A DNA stretch of 64,000 nucleotides from Intestinibacter bartlettii (lineage in GTDB: Bacteria; Bacillota; Clostridia; Peptostreptococcales; Peptostreptococcaceae), in the NCBI RefSeq assembly GCF_000154445.1, contig NZ_DS499565.1; one strand, 5' to 3'. The position numbers were made by a program, and so were the translations under genes. How positions within the stretch are numbered: position 1 is the stretch's first letter; every line of letters starts with the position of its first letter. Under the pieces are notes generated by a model. It was not told the origin of the DNA. It searched no databases and worked only from the letters and a program-made list of their open reading frames with translations. This document shows positions 1 to 8,201 of this stretch, in pieces.

Positions 1-339
1 CTTATATCAATTATAGTCTTATTTACTGTTATTTTTATAACGAATATAACATTAATTTCTTTTTTATTGCTATATATAAAATTTTTAACAATAAAAGAAA
101 AAACAATTGAAATTTACCTGTTTTAAATTAAAATTTCAAAAATAATTTATTATTTTTTATTTTGATATTTACATTATAGCAATTTATATATATAATTTTA
201 TATGATAATGGTAAATTGTTCAACAGATTGTTAGACAGAAATAAATCATTATCAATTTGTCTTGCAAAATATTAATATTTATGTTAATATAAATATGTTT
301 CAGTCTTAAATAGATTATAAATTAAGGAGGTGTGCTAAG
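1..339. other. AT-rich non-coding region upstream of rpmB
   Basis: No convincing reading frame with a ribosome binding site is visible on either strand. The stretch is extremely AT-rich. The only readable signals are the promoter and the Shine-Dalgarno site of rpmB at its right end. Confidence 0.6.
262..290 (+). promoter_or_regulatory. Probable sigma-A promoter of rpmB
   Basis: A TTGCAA element (262-267) and a TAATAT element (285-290) are separated by exactly 17 bases. They lie about 50 bases before the rpmB start codon. This is inferred from similarity to the consensus only. Confidence 0.5.
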
Positions 340-528
340 ATGGCAAAAGTATGTTGCGTATGTGGTAAAGGTAAAGTTTCAGGAAACCAAGTATCACACT
401 CAAACAAACATAATAAAAGAACTTGGTCTGCTAACTTAAGAAACGTTAGAGTTGTAGAAGAAGGAACTCCAAAAAGAGTTAAAGTTTGTACAAGATGTTT
501 ACGTTCAGGAAAAGTTGAGAGAGCTTAA
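340..528 (+). CDS. rpmB: 50S ribosomal protein L28
   Basis: This 62-residue protein is a structural component of the large ribosomal subunit and has the usual L28 length. It begins MAKVCCVCGKG and carries the family's basic core, with SHSNKHNKRTW followed by NLRNVRV. Cysteine pairs near the N-terminus (CCVC) and near the C-terminus (CTRC) make it the zinc-binding (C+) type of L28. A strong site, AAGGAGGTG, precedes the ATG. It is a single-gene unit with its own promoter and terminator. In Bacillus subtilis rpmB also lies opposite the prkC-thiN-spoVM cluster, which matches the orientation here. Identification is secure. Confidence 0.98.
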   Translation: MAKVCCVCGKGKVSGNQVSHSNKHNKRTWSANLRNVRVVEEGTPKRVKVCTRCLRSGKVERA

Positions 529-549
529 TAATTTTATTATTATTAATTA

Positions 550-596
550 AGAGACTATTGCAGAATATTTAATATTTTGCAGCAGTCTCTTTTTTA
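550..596 (+). terminator. Rho-independent terminator of rpmB
   Basis: AGAGACT (550-556) pairs with AGTCTCT (584-590), with further pairing inside the stem. A run of T follows directly. It lies 22 bases after the rpmB stop codon. Confidence 0.85.
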
Positions 597-626
597 TAAT
601 GCATAGTAAATTATAATCAGCTTTAA

Positions 627-661
627 ATTGTGGATAAATATAATTTCCGTTAATGCATTTC
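627..661 (+). repeat. Dispersed intergenic repeat, copy 1
   Basis: This 35-base stretch contains TTGTGGATAAATATAATTTC. It matches the reverse complement of 59091-59125 at about 28 of 35 positions. It lies in the gap between two terminators, outside any gene. Its nature (mobile miniature element or other intergenic repeat) cannot be decided from two copies. Confidence 0.5.
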
Positions 662-711
662 AAAAAAATCCACATTTTTAAATGACTATAATTTCCTATA
701 TACTAAAAAAA

Positions 712-733
712 GGATACCGCAAACGCGATATCC
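712..733 (-). terminator. Terminator of the symporter gene
   Basis: On the minus strand GGATATCGC and GCGGTATCC pair around a short loop with one wobble, and a run of seven T follows. It sits just after the stop codon of the dicarboxylate symporter. Confidence 0.85.
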
Positions 734-745
734 CAATCTATACAA

Positions 746-2050
746 TTATATTATTACTTCTGAACCGTCTATTTCAACTGCCTCTTTTTCTTCATTAAAC
801 ACTTCTATGTCTACATCCTTATTTTGATATGCAACTATAGTTGTACAAATTGCATCCCCTGTTATATTAACTGCAGTTCTTGTCATATCTAATATACGAT
901 CTATGCCCATTATTAAAGCTATACCTTCTACCGGTAATCCAACTGATGTAAATACCATTGATAAAGTTATAAGCCCAACACTTGGAACCCCTGCTGTACC
1001 TATTGACGCAAGTGTTGCTGTTGCTATTACTGTTAAATAATCTATTGGTGTTAATGTTATACCAAATGCTTGTGCTACGAATACTACTGCCACACCTTGC
1101 ATTATAGATGTACCATCCATATTTATAGTAGCACCTAGAGGTATTGTAAATGATGATATCTTTTTAGAAACACCCATCTTTTTATACAATGTATCTATAG
1201 ACATAGGTATTGTTGCATTTGATGTTGCTGTTGAAAATGCAAATCCCATAACTGGAGCAAATTTTTTGATAAATTTAACTGGACTCAATCCAGTAGTTAC
1301 TTTTAGGAATAACATATAAACTACAAAACATTGTACCCCTAATGCGATAAATACACTAAGCATATATTTTAACATTGGTAAAAATGCATCAAATCCTATA
1401 TTAGCAAAATTTTTAGCTATTAAGCAAAATACACCAAATGGAGCGACATTCATTATAAGCGAAGTCATTTCCATCATTAAATCATTAAATTGAGTAAATC
1501 CTTTTAATAATAAACCTGCTCTCTCTCCCATTTTTGCTATTAATATACCTACTATTAATGCAAATAATATTATTTGAAGCATATTTCCTTCTGCTAATCC
1601 TTGAATTGGATTTTTAGGAATTATATTTAAAAGCGTATCAGCTATACTAGTTGCTTCTGCAACTTGAGTCTCCGCTTGCTGAACTGAACTTATATCTAAT
1701 CCTATACCAGGATTTATAATTTTACCAACTGATAAAGCTACTGTTATAGCTAATGCTGTTGTAAGCATATAAAAAGTTACTGTTTTCATACCAACTTTTC
1801 CTAAAGTCTTAGTATCACCTATAGCTGCACTACCACATACTAATGAACAAAATACTAAAGGAACAACTAGCATCTGCATTAATCTTAAAAAACCGTCACC
1901 TACTACATAGAATACACCATTAATTAATACATCATCCCTAAAAGTTCCATTTGGAACCCAATAATATAATACTACCCCACAAATTGCTCCTAAAATAAGA
2001 GCAATAAAAATTTTTGTTGTTAACCCAAGTTTTTTATTGCTTTTTTCCAT
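746..2050 (-). CDS. Dicarboxylate/amino acid:cation symporter (DAACS family)
   Basis: This is a polytopic membrane carrier of the GltP/GltT/DctA family, which imports glutamate, aspartate or C4-dicarboxylates with sodium or protons. The 434-residue length is usual. The family's serine-rich reentrant loop (FAFSTATSNATIP) and the NMDGTSIMQG motif are both present, and the C-terminal half carries the TRTAVNITGDA substrate/cation-binding signature. I chose the ATG at 2050 rather than an upstream TTG because AAAGGAGA lies at the right distance before it. The gene is monocistronic, ending at its own hairpin. The substrate cannot be told from sequence alone. Confidence 0.93.
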   Translation of the reverse strand: MEKSNKKLGLTTKIFIALILGAICGVVLYYWVPNGTFRDDVLINGVFYVVGDGFLRLMQMLVVPLVFCSLVCGSAAIGDTKTLGKVGMKTVTFYMLTTALAITVALSVGKIINPGIGLDISSVQQAETQVAEATSIADTLLNIIPKNPIQGLAEGNMLQIILFALIVGILIAKMGERAGLLLKGFTQFNDLMMEMTSLIMNVAPFGVFCLIAKNFANIGFDAFLPMLKYMLSVFIALGVQCFVVYMLFLKVTTGLSPVKFIKKFAPVMGFAFSTATSNATIPMSIDTLYKKMGVSKKISSFTIPLGATINMDGTSIMQGVAVVFVAQAFGITLTPIDYLTVIATATLASIGTAGVPSVGLITLSMVFTSVGLPVEGIALIMGIDRILDMTRTAVNITGDAICTTIVAYQNKDVDIEVFNEEKEAVEIDGSEVII

Positions 2051-2490
2051 CTTCAATCTCTCCTTTAAACCCAAAATATTAGTTAATCTTTAATTAATAA
2101 AATTTCTTTTTCTTTAATATACATTTTTTAATTTAGAGCTTGTCCAAATATTGAAACCATTAAATATAAATTATGAAAAAAAAATTTATATTATTTTTAT
2201 CTTTAAGTCGAATATATAACATATTATAGCATAAAATGAAAAAAAATAAACAAAAACATCAAAAGACATAATTTTCTGTAAATTTTATTTTTGTTTCACT
2301 TTTAAAATTTAATAGTTATTTTAATTTCATTTCATTTTTTCATTTAAAAACAACAGTAAACTCTACTATTATCAAACGTTTTATGTCATGTAAAATTTTT
2401 CTAAATGCAATATTATTTTTCAAAATTTCTTTTATACTTTTTAGCATCATTTTATAAAAAATGCAAAATAATAACTTTTGCTATAAATTT
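2051..2490. other. AT-rich gap between the symporter gene and spoVM
   Basis: No gene is visible. The stretch should hold the symporter promoter on the minus strand and, at its right edge, the spoVM terminator. No other structure stands out. Confidence 0.5.
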
Positions 2491-2510
2491 TTATTTTATT
2501 GCAAAAGTTA
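2472..2510 (-). terminator. Terminator overlapping the end of spoVM
   Basis: TAACTTTTGC and GCAAAAGTTA form a perfect 10-base stem around a 19-base AT loop. Read on the minus strand, a T-rich tail follows. The stem begins inside the last codons of the small spoVM reading frame, so the gene and its terminator overlap. Confidence 0.7.
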
Positions 2511-2622
2511 CTATTTTTATCTTACGATAGTTGAATTTATTTAAAATTTTATTTACTTTTTTCATAAATTTTAAAATTATGTTAGAAATCCATTTTGGCA
2601 TTTTAATAGTTATCATCTTCAT
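2491..2622 (-). CDS. spoVM: Stage V sporulation protein M, 43-residue form
   Basis: The reading frame encodes 43 residues and starts MKMITIKMPKWISNIILKF. From memory, Bacillus subtilis SpoVM is a 26-residue peptide starting MKFYTIKLPKFLGG. The shared positions include T5, I6, K7, P9 and K10. Proline 9 is the residue known to matter for recognising membrane curvature. SpoVM is an amphipathic helix that marks the forespore surface and anchors SpoIVA for coat assembly. An AAGGAG site lies eight bases before the ATG. Position supports the call: in Bacillus spoVM lies between thiN and rpmB, as here. The C-terminal extension of about 17 residues, rich in lysine and hydrophobic residues, is unusual. 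Confidence 0.85.
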   Translation of the reverse strand: MKMITIKMPKWISNIILKFMKKVNKILNKFNYRKIKIVTFAIK

Positions 2623-2794
2623 ATTAATCACTCCTTGCATATTTAATATTATTCACTTTATAGTAAATATATGATTTCTATTTTTTGTTTTATTTTTAAC
2701 AAATAATATGATATACTTTTTATTATAGGAAAACTTTTCATAAAATTTTATTTTTACACAATTTATTCATATTTTTAATAAGGGGGTTTTTAAT

Positions 2795-5398
2795 ATGATA
2801 CATTCTGATTTAGTAAGTACTGGCATTGACGGCTTTGACAAATCTATAGATATGTTAAGACTAGGGGATAGTATAGTTTGTCAAGTTGGTACAATTAGCG
2901 ACTATAAAAAGTTCTTAACACCTTTCGTAAATAGAGCAATAGAAGATGGTAGAAATATAGTATATTTTAAATTTGCTAATAAAAAACCTTTGTTTGATGA
3001 CCCTTCAGACGATACAATAGACAGTATAAATAACGAATCTATAAGCACTGATTTAACAAAGATTAAAATCTTTCAGTTAGATCCTAATATCGGATTTAAT
3101 TATTTTACTTTAAAAATCAGCGAAATAATCAAATCAGAGGTCAAAAATACTTTCTACATTTTCGATAATTTAACTTGCTTACAACGCATGTGGCACTCTG
3201 ACTCTATGATAATAAACTTTTTTTCTGTAATATGCTCTTATCTTCATGACTTAAATGCTGTGTCTTGCTTTTCTATTATGAGAAAAGCACATTCTTATGT
3301 CTTACCTTCTAAGGCTAGAGAAATTGCAAAGGTAATATTTGATATATATACTATAGATGATAAATATTATATACATCCACTTAAAGTATCTGATAGAGTT
3401 TCGCCAACTATGTTTTTGCCTATTCATATAGATGGAACAAAAGTAACTCAAATAACTTCAAGTGATGATACTGTTGAATTATTCTCTCATATAAATTGGA
3501 GAAGCAGTAAAAGACTTAGCTATTGGAGACGAACTATTAATTCAGCTAGATCTGCATTAAAAAAAGATGAAAAAACCCAAGAAGATATTAAAAAGCTTTT
3601 AATATACTGTTTAATAGGTATTGAGCCAAAAATATTTGATATGTGCATGAAGTACTTTTCACTAAAAGATTTATTAAAAATATCTTCTAGATTAATCGGT
3701 ACTGGTAATATTGGTGGTAAGAGTGTAGGTATGCTAGTTGCAACTCAAATATTAAATTCATCAGATGATGCAAAAGATTACTTTAAACCTATATTAGAAA
3801 ACCATGATTCATTTTTTATAGGAACCGACATTTATTACTCTTATATAGTTGAAAACGGTTTATGGGATTTGAGAACTAAACAAAAAACAGATGAAGGATA
3901 TTTTAAATATGCTCCAGAGCTAAAAAAAGAGCTTGAAAATGGTAAATTCCCTGAAGATATAGAAGATCAATTCATGCAAATATTAGAGTATTTTGGTCAA
4001 TCCCCTATAATAGTAAGATCTAGTTCATTACTTGAGGACAACTTTGGAAATGCATTTGCTGGAAAATACGAAAGTGTTTTCTGTGTAAATCAAGGTACTC
4101 CGAAAGAAAGATTAAATGAATTTATAAATGCAGTGAAAGTAGTCTATGCAAGTACTATGAGCCCTGATGCTATAAATTATAGAAAAACTAGAGGTCTTGA
4201 TAAAAAAGACGAACAAATGGCAATTTTAGTTCAAAGGGTTTCTGGTGATTATCATGGTCAATATTTCTTCCCTCATCTTGCAGGTGTTGGAAATTCATCT
4301 AACTTATATGTATATGATGAAAATGTAAATATGGATGATGGAATGATAAGACTTGTATTTGGTTTAGGTACAAGAGCTGTTGACCGTATAATTGGTGATT
4401 ATGTAAGAATAGTAACTTTAGATGACCCTATGCGACTTCCAATTATGAATTCAAACGATGAACAAAAATATTCTCAGCATTCTGTTGATGTATTAAACTT
4501 AGCTACTAATAGACATATGAATGTAAATATAGATGATGTTATAAATGAAAAATTAAAGACAGATATAAACTTATTTGGTTCTAAAGATTACAATACTCAA
4601 ATTAGACTTAAAGAACTTGGGTTAGATCCAAATAGCGCTCCTTATATTCTTAATTTTAAACGATTATTAAAATATTCTGCTTTTCCTGAAGCTATGAAAA
4701 AGGCTCTACATATAATATCTACTGAATATAACTATCCTGTAGATATAGAATTTACTGCTAATTTCAAAGAAGATGGAAGCTTTAAAATAAATATTGTTCA
4801 ATGTAGACCGCTTCAAACTAGGGGATTAGGAAAATCTATTGAAATCCCTAAATTATTAAATAAAAAAGATTGTTTATTTTCTTCTAAAGGAAACTTTATG
4901 GGAGGAAACATACGCCTTCCTATAGACTGTATAGTATATGTATCTGCAGATGAATATCTTGATTTAACTGAAGTTGATAAATATAAAATAGCTAGACAAA
5001 TAGGTATTTTAAATACTCTTCTAAAAGGCAAAAATACTATGCTTATGGGACCTGGGCGTTGGGGAACTTCTACTCCATCACTTGGCGTTCCTGTACACTT
5101 TACAGAGCTTAACAATATGTCAGTTATGTGTGAAATAGCTTATAGCGATAGAGATGTTGTACCAGAATTATCTTATGGAAGTCATTTCTTCCAAGACTTA
5201 GTTGAAACTGGTATATTCTATGTAGCTTTATTTGATAATAAGGAAAACGTTGTATTTAATGAAGATGCTCTTAAGGAAAGAGAAAATATAGCCTCTAGAT
5301 TTTCTAAATCTATAAATACAGATGTAATTAAAGTGTATGATACTAAAGGTCTTGAAATTTATTCTGATATTAAAGAACAAATTGTAATGTGTAAATAA
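2795..5398 (+). CDS. PEP/pyruvate-binding-domain protein with a degenerate RecA/KaiC-like N-terminus
   Basis: This is an 867-residue, probably cytoplasmic protein. From about residue 302 (TGNIGGKSVGM) it shows the ATP-grasp PEP/pyruvate-binding domain of pyruvate phosphate dikinase and PEP synthase, including IVRSSSLLEDNFG near residue 405. I do not see the mobile phosphohistidine domain or the PEP-binding barrel, so it is not a complete dikinase. The first 230 residues resemble a KaiC/RadA fold (STGIDGFDKSI), but the P-loop is replaced by VGTISDYKKF, without the GKT signature. The C-terminal block has a GPGRWGTSTPSLG motif of unknown role. A GGGGG-type site precedes the ATG. It stands alone and ends at a shared terminator. 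A function beyond ATP-grasp similarity cannot be assigned. Confidence 0.8.
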   Translation: MIHSDLVSTGIDGFDKSIDMLRLGDSIVCQVGTISDYKKFLTPFVNRAIEDGRNIVYFKFANKKPLFDDPSDDTIDSINNESISTDLTKIKIFQLDPNIGFNYFTLKISEIIKSEVKNTFYIFDNLTCLQRMWHSDSMIINFFSVICSYLHDLNAVSCFSIMRKAHSYVLPSKAREIAKVIFDIYTIDDKYYIHPLKVSDRVSPTMFLPIHIDGTKVTQITSSDDTVELFSHINWRSSKRLSYWRRTINSARSALKKDEKTQEDIKKLLIYCLIGIEPKIFDMCMKYFSLKDLLKISSRLIGTGNIGGKSVGMLVATQILNSSDDAKDYFKPILENHDSFFIGTDIYYSYIVENGLWDLRTKQKTDEGYFKYAPELKKELENGKFPEDIEDQFMQILEYFGQSPIIVRSSSLLEDNFGNAFAGKYESVFCVNQGTPKERLNEFINAVKVVYASTMSPDAINYRKTRGLDKKDEQMAILVQRVSGDYHGQYFFPHLAGVGNSSNLYVYDENVNMDDGMIRLVFGLGTRAVDRIIGDYVRIVTLDDPMRLPIMNSNDEQKYSQHSVDVLNLATNRHMNVNIDDVINEKLKTDINLFGSKDYNTQIRLKELGLDPNSAPYILNFKRLLKYSAFPEAMKKALHIISTEYNYPVDIEFTANFKEDGSFKINIVQCRPLQTRGLGKSIEIPKLLNKKDCLFSSKGNFMGGNIRLPIDCIVYVSADEYLDLTEVDKYKIARQIGILNTLLKGKNTMLMGPGRWGTSTPSLGVPVHFTELNNMSVMCEIAYSDRDVVPELSYGSHFFQDLVETGIFYVALFDNKENVVFNEDALKERENIASRFSKSINTDVIKVYDTKGLEIYSDIKEQIVMCK

Positions 5399-5442
5399 TA
5401 AAATCGTCCATACTTTTTAAATTTTAAATTAAAATACCCTAA

Positions 5443-5476
5443 AAAACTTGTAGCATAAAATAATGCTACAAGTTTT
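5443..5476. terminator. Bidirectional terminator between convergent genes
   Basis: A 14-base perfect inverted repeat (AAAACTTGTAGCAT and its complement) is flanked by A and T runs. It serves the PEP-domain gene on the plus strand and overlaps the last codons of the patatin gene on the minus strand. Confidence 0.9.
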
Positions 5477-6323
5477 CTTTTCCTAAATATTTTAATAGCT
5501 CTTCATAACAATCTTTTGCATCATTATATCCATCGTTATAAAGCGCTTCTAATTTTTCACGATTTTTTTCTGTTCTGCCTATATTTACTGGCTTTTTAGG
5601 TCTTATTACAAATACATCTCCATTATCTTCTAATTCTTTTATAAAATCTAATATTTCATTATATACAATATATCTATCAGCCATACTTTTAACAAAGTTT
5701 GGGTATTTTTTATATTTTAGCTTTATAATAGGCATTAAAGAATTTTTTCCTTTTCTGTAAGTACTATCTCTAGTTAAAATAACTACATTCTTCTTATTTC
5801 CATCTGCTATAGATTTTTTTATTGGAATTGAGTCAGATATCCCACCATCTAAATATTCTTTATCATTTATTTTTACATTTTGAGCTAATAATGGCAATGA
5901 ACTAGATGCCCTTACATATATAATATCCTTTTTTAAATCTCCTATTTTTACATATTCAGGTTTACCTGTATTTATATCCGTTATAACTACATAAAAATTA
6001 GATTCATTTTTATTATATGTATCGTAATCAAATAAATCCAATTCATTTGGTATAATATCATATAACATTTCTGCTCCAAATAAATTTCCTGTCTTTAATA
6101 GACTATGCACACTACAATATCTTTTATCATTCAAGTAATCTACATTAACACGAAATGCTCTTTTATATTGTTTTGCCAGATAACTACAAAGATGACAAGC
6201 TCCTGCTGATACACCGTAGTTATTTTCAAAAAATAAATCTTTTTCAATGAAAAAATCAAGTACTCCAGAACTGTAAACACCTCTCATGCCTCCGCCTTCA
6301 ACTACAAGACCTGCTTTTATCAC
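5466..6323 (-). CDS. Patatin-like phospholipase
   Basis: This 285-residue protein has the full catalytic set of the bacterial patatin family (YjjU/RssA group): the oxyanion motif GGGMRG at residues 10-15, the nucleophile serine in GVSAG near residue 38, and the catalytic aspartate in DGGISDS. It is expected to be a cytoplasmic or membrane-associated lipid acyl hydrolase using a Ser-Asp dyad. The start codon is GTG, preceded by AGAAGGGG. No signal peptide is visible. It is a single gene convergent with the PEP-domain gene and divergent from the NUDIX gene. The physiological substrate is unknown. Confidence 0.9.
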   Translation of the reverse strand: MIKAGLVVEGGGMRGVYSSGVLDFFIEKDLFFENNYGVSAGACHLCSYLAKQYKRAFRVNVDYLNDKRYCSVHSLLKTGNLFGAEMLYDIIPNELDLFDYDTYNKNESNFYVVITDINTGKPEYVKIGDLKKDIIYVRASSSLPLLAQNVKINDKEYLDGGISDSIPIKKSIADGNKKNVVILTRDSTYRKGKNSLMPIIKLKYKKYPNFVKSMADRYIVYNEILDFIKELEDNGDVFVIRPKKPVNIGRTEKNREKLEALYNDGYNDAKDCYEELLKYLGKENL

Positions 6324-6436
6324 TTATACCCCTTCTTTCTAATTTATGTCTATTTATATATTATAACAAAAATTTTGTATATTACTACCATAGAAGTTTT
6401 ATGTAATATATGTTATCTTATTTATGGAGGTGGCTT

Positions 6437-6835
6437 ATGAATAAAAAATTAGTTGAAGTAGTAGCTGCAGTTATTGAAAATGAAAATAATGAAATTTTAT
6501 GTGCACTTAGATCTCCTATAATGACTTTACCAAATATGTGGGAATTTCCAGGTGGAAAAGTTGAGGAAGGCGAGAGTTTATATACGGCAATAGAACGCGA
6601 AATAAAAGAAGAATTAAAATGTTCAATTAAAGCTATAGAAATAATAGGTGAAAATAGACATGAATATGAAAAAATTATAGTAAATTTAACGGCGATAAAA
6701 TGTAACTTAGTAGAAGGTGAACCAGTTGCAGATGAACACTCAAAACTTATTTATCTAAATAAAGAAAATTTAGAATCTCTAGTTTGGGCTCCAGCTGATA
6801 TACCACTTGTTAAAAAAGTTATAAATATAAAATAA
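6437..6835 (+). CDS. NUDIX hydrolase, MutT-like
   Basis: A 132-residue protein with a NUDIX box (GGKVEEGESL followed by REIKEEL) that binds the metal and hydrolyses nucleoside diphosphates linked to another group. Length and the start NKKLVEVVAAVI suit the MutT/CTP-pyrophosphohydrolase group that cleans oxidised or abnormal dNTPs. An upstream in-frame ATG exists at 6410, but GGAGGTGG lies six bases before the ATG at 6437, so I use that start. It is monocistronic and ends inside a bidirectional terminator shared with thiN. The exact nucleotide substrate cannot be read from sequence. Confidence 0.88.
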   Translation: MNKKLVEVVAAVIENENNEILCALRSPIMTLPNMWEFPGGKVEEGESLYTAIEREIKEELKCSIKAIEIIGENRHEYEKIIVNLTAIKCNLVEGEPVADEHSKLIYLNKENLESLVWAPADIPLVKKVINIK

Positions 6836-6860
6836 GGAGCAGAATTAATCTGCTCCTTAT
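6832..6860. terminator. Bidirectional terminator between the NUDIX gene and thiN
   Basis: ATAAGGAGCAGA and its exact complement are separated by five bases. It lies at the end of the NUDIX gene and downstream of thiN, the last gene of the long minus-strand cluster. Confidence 0.85.
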
Positions 6861-6883
6861 TTTATATAAGATAGAAAAATTTT

Positions 6884-7531
6884 TTATATATTTAAATTTC
6901 TAATTACTAATAAATATCCATCTTCTACTGTTATTTCACATTCATCTTCTAACATAACATTTGAAATACCCAACGGAGATAAATAAGAAACTCTTGCATT
7001 ATTTAAAGGATATTCTAATTTTTTCAACGTTACACCTAGTACATCTTTTTTAAGTGCTAATATCGAAATAGTATCTCCCTTTTTGCCTTTTATTATCTTA
7101 GTATCGTTGTGTATTATAAAAATTTCTTCTTCGCTAGTCAGCATTCTAGGATCTATTCCCATTTCAAATACATAGTACATAAAACCTATATTGGCAAGTG
7201 CATGATCAATACGTCCACCTAATGCTCCAATAAAATCTATCTTTGTCGCATTTAAAGTTTTCGCTAAATGCACGCATATCTCTGAATCTGTTTGATCTTT
7301 ATGGGTTGGAAATTTTTTAAATGTTACATTCTTGCTTTCGTAATATTCAATTAAACTTTTATTTATTGAATCTAAATCACCAATTATATAGTCAGGCACT
7401 ATTCCCATAGCATTTAGGTGGTTACATCCACCATCAGCCCCTATAATATAATCGTAATTTTCTTTTTCAATTATTTCTTTTGTCTTATTGTAATCATTTA
7501 CAATCCCATTTAATGCTATACAGACTTTCAC
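6884..7531 (-). CDS. thiN: Thiamine diphosphokinase
   Basis: ThiN transfers a diphosphate from ATP to thiamine to make thiamine diphosphate. The 215-residue length and the N-terminal signature GADGGCNHL, then PDYIIGDLDS and FPTHKDQTDSE, are those of the TPK catalytic domain, and the C-terminal part matches the thiamine-binding half. The start codon is GTG, preceded by AAGGTGATG. It is the last gene of the cluster, 11 bases after rpe, which agrees with the thiN position in Bacillus. Confidence 0.96.
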   Translation of the reverse strand: MKVCIALNGIVNDYNKTKEIIEKENYDYIIGADGGCNHLNAMGIVPDYIIGDLDSINKSLIEYYESKNVTFKKFPTHKDQTDSEICVHLAKTLNATKIDFIGALGGRIDHALANIGFMYYVFEMGIDPRMLTSEEEIFIIHNDTKIIKGKKGDTISILALKKDVLGVTLKKLEYPLNNARVSYLSPLGISNVMLEDECEITVEDGYLLVIRNLNI

Positions 7532-7542
7532 TTTTCATCACC

Positions 7543-8199
7543 TTACTTACTTGCATTTTCTCTAAGTGATTTAACAGCTTCATCTATATTACCTGCATTA
7601 AATATAGCAGAACCAGCGACAATTACATTAGCACCAGCATTTACAACTTCAGCTATATTCGATGGTTTTACACCACCATCTACTTCTATATCTATATCAA
7701 GATTCATTTTATCTATTAATGCTTTTAGTTCTTTTATCTTTTCTGTAACTACTGGTATATATGATTGTCCACCAAAACCTGGGTTTACAGACATTAAAAG
7801 TACCATATCCACATCTTGTAATACGTATTTTATAGTTTCTATTGGAGTTGCAGGATTTAGTGCAACACCCGCTTTTATTCCATGTGATTTTATATTTTGA
7901 ATAGTTCTGTGTAAGTGTGTACATGCTTCTTGGTGAACCACTATTATATCGCATCCTGCATCTGCGAATTCTTTTATATAGTTATCTGGATTTTCTATCA
8001 TAAGATGTGCATCAAATACCATATTCACATCTTTTCTAAGTGATTTTACTATCCCCGGTCCTAATGTTATATTTGGTACAAAATGTCCATCCATAACATC
8101 TATATGTAGATATTCACATCCTGCTTTTTCTACTTTTTTTACGTCTTCTAATAATCTTGCAAAATCTGCTGATAAAATTGAAGGTGCTAATTTAATCAT
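7543..8199 (-). CDS. rpe: Ribulose-phosphate 3-epimerase
   Basis: This TIM-barrel enzyme interconverts ribulose 5-phosphate and xylulose 5-phosphate in the pentose phosphate pathway. At 218 residues it has the usual length, with the opening KLAPSILSADF, the metal-binding signature HIDVMDGHFVPN, VNPGFGGQ, and the phosphate-binding VDGGV and VAGSAIF strands. GAGGAG precedes the ATG. It is almost fused to rsgA upstream (two bases between them), indicating cotranscription. Confidence 0.97.
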   Translation of the reverse strand: MIKLAPSILSADFARLLEDVKKVEKAGCEYLHIDVMDGHFVPNITLGPGIVKSLRKDVNMVFDAHLMIENPDNYIKEFADAGCDIIVVHQEACTHLHRTIQNIKSHGIKAGVALNPATPIETIKYVLQDVDMVLLMSVNPGFGGQSYIPVVTEKIKELKALIDKMNLDIDIEVDGGVKPSNIAEVVNAGANVIVAGSAIFNAGNIDEAVKSLRENASK

Positions 8200-8201
8200 C
8201 T

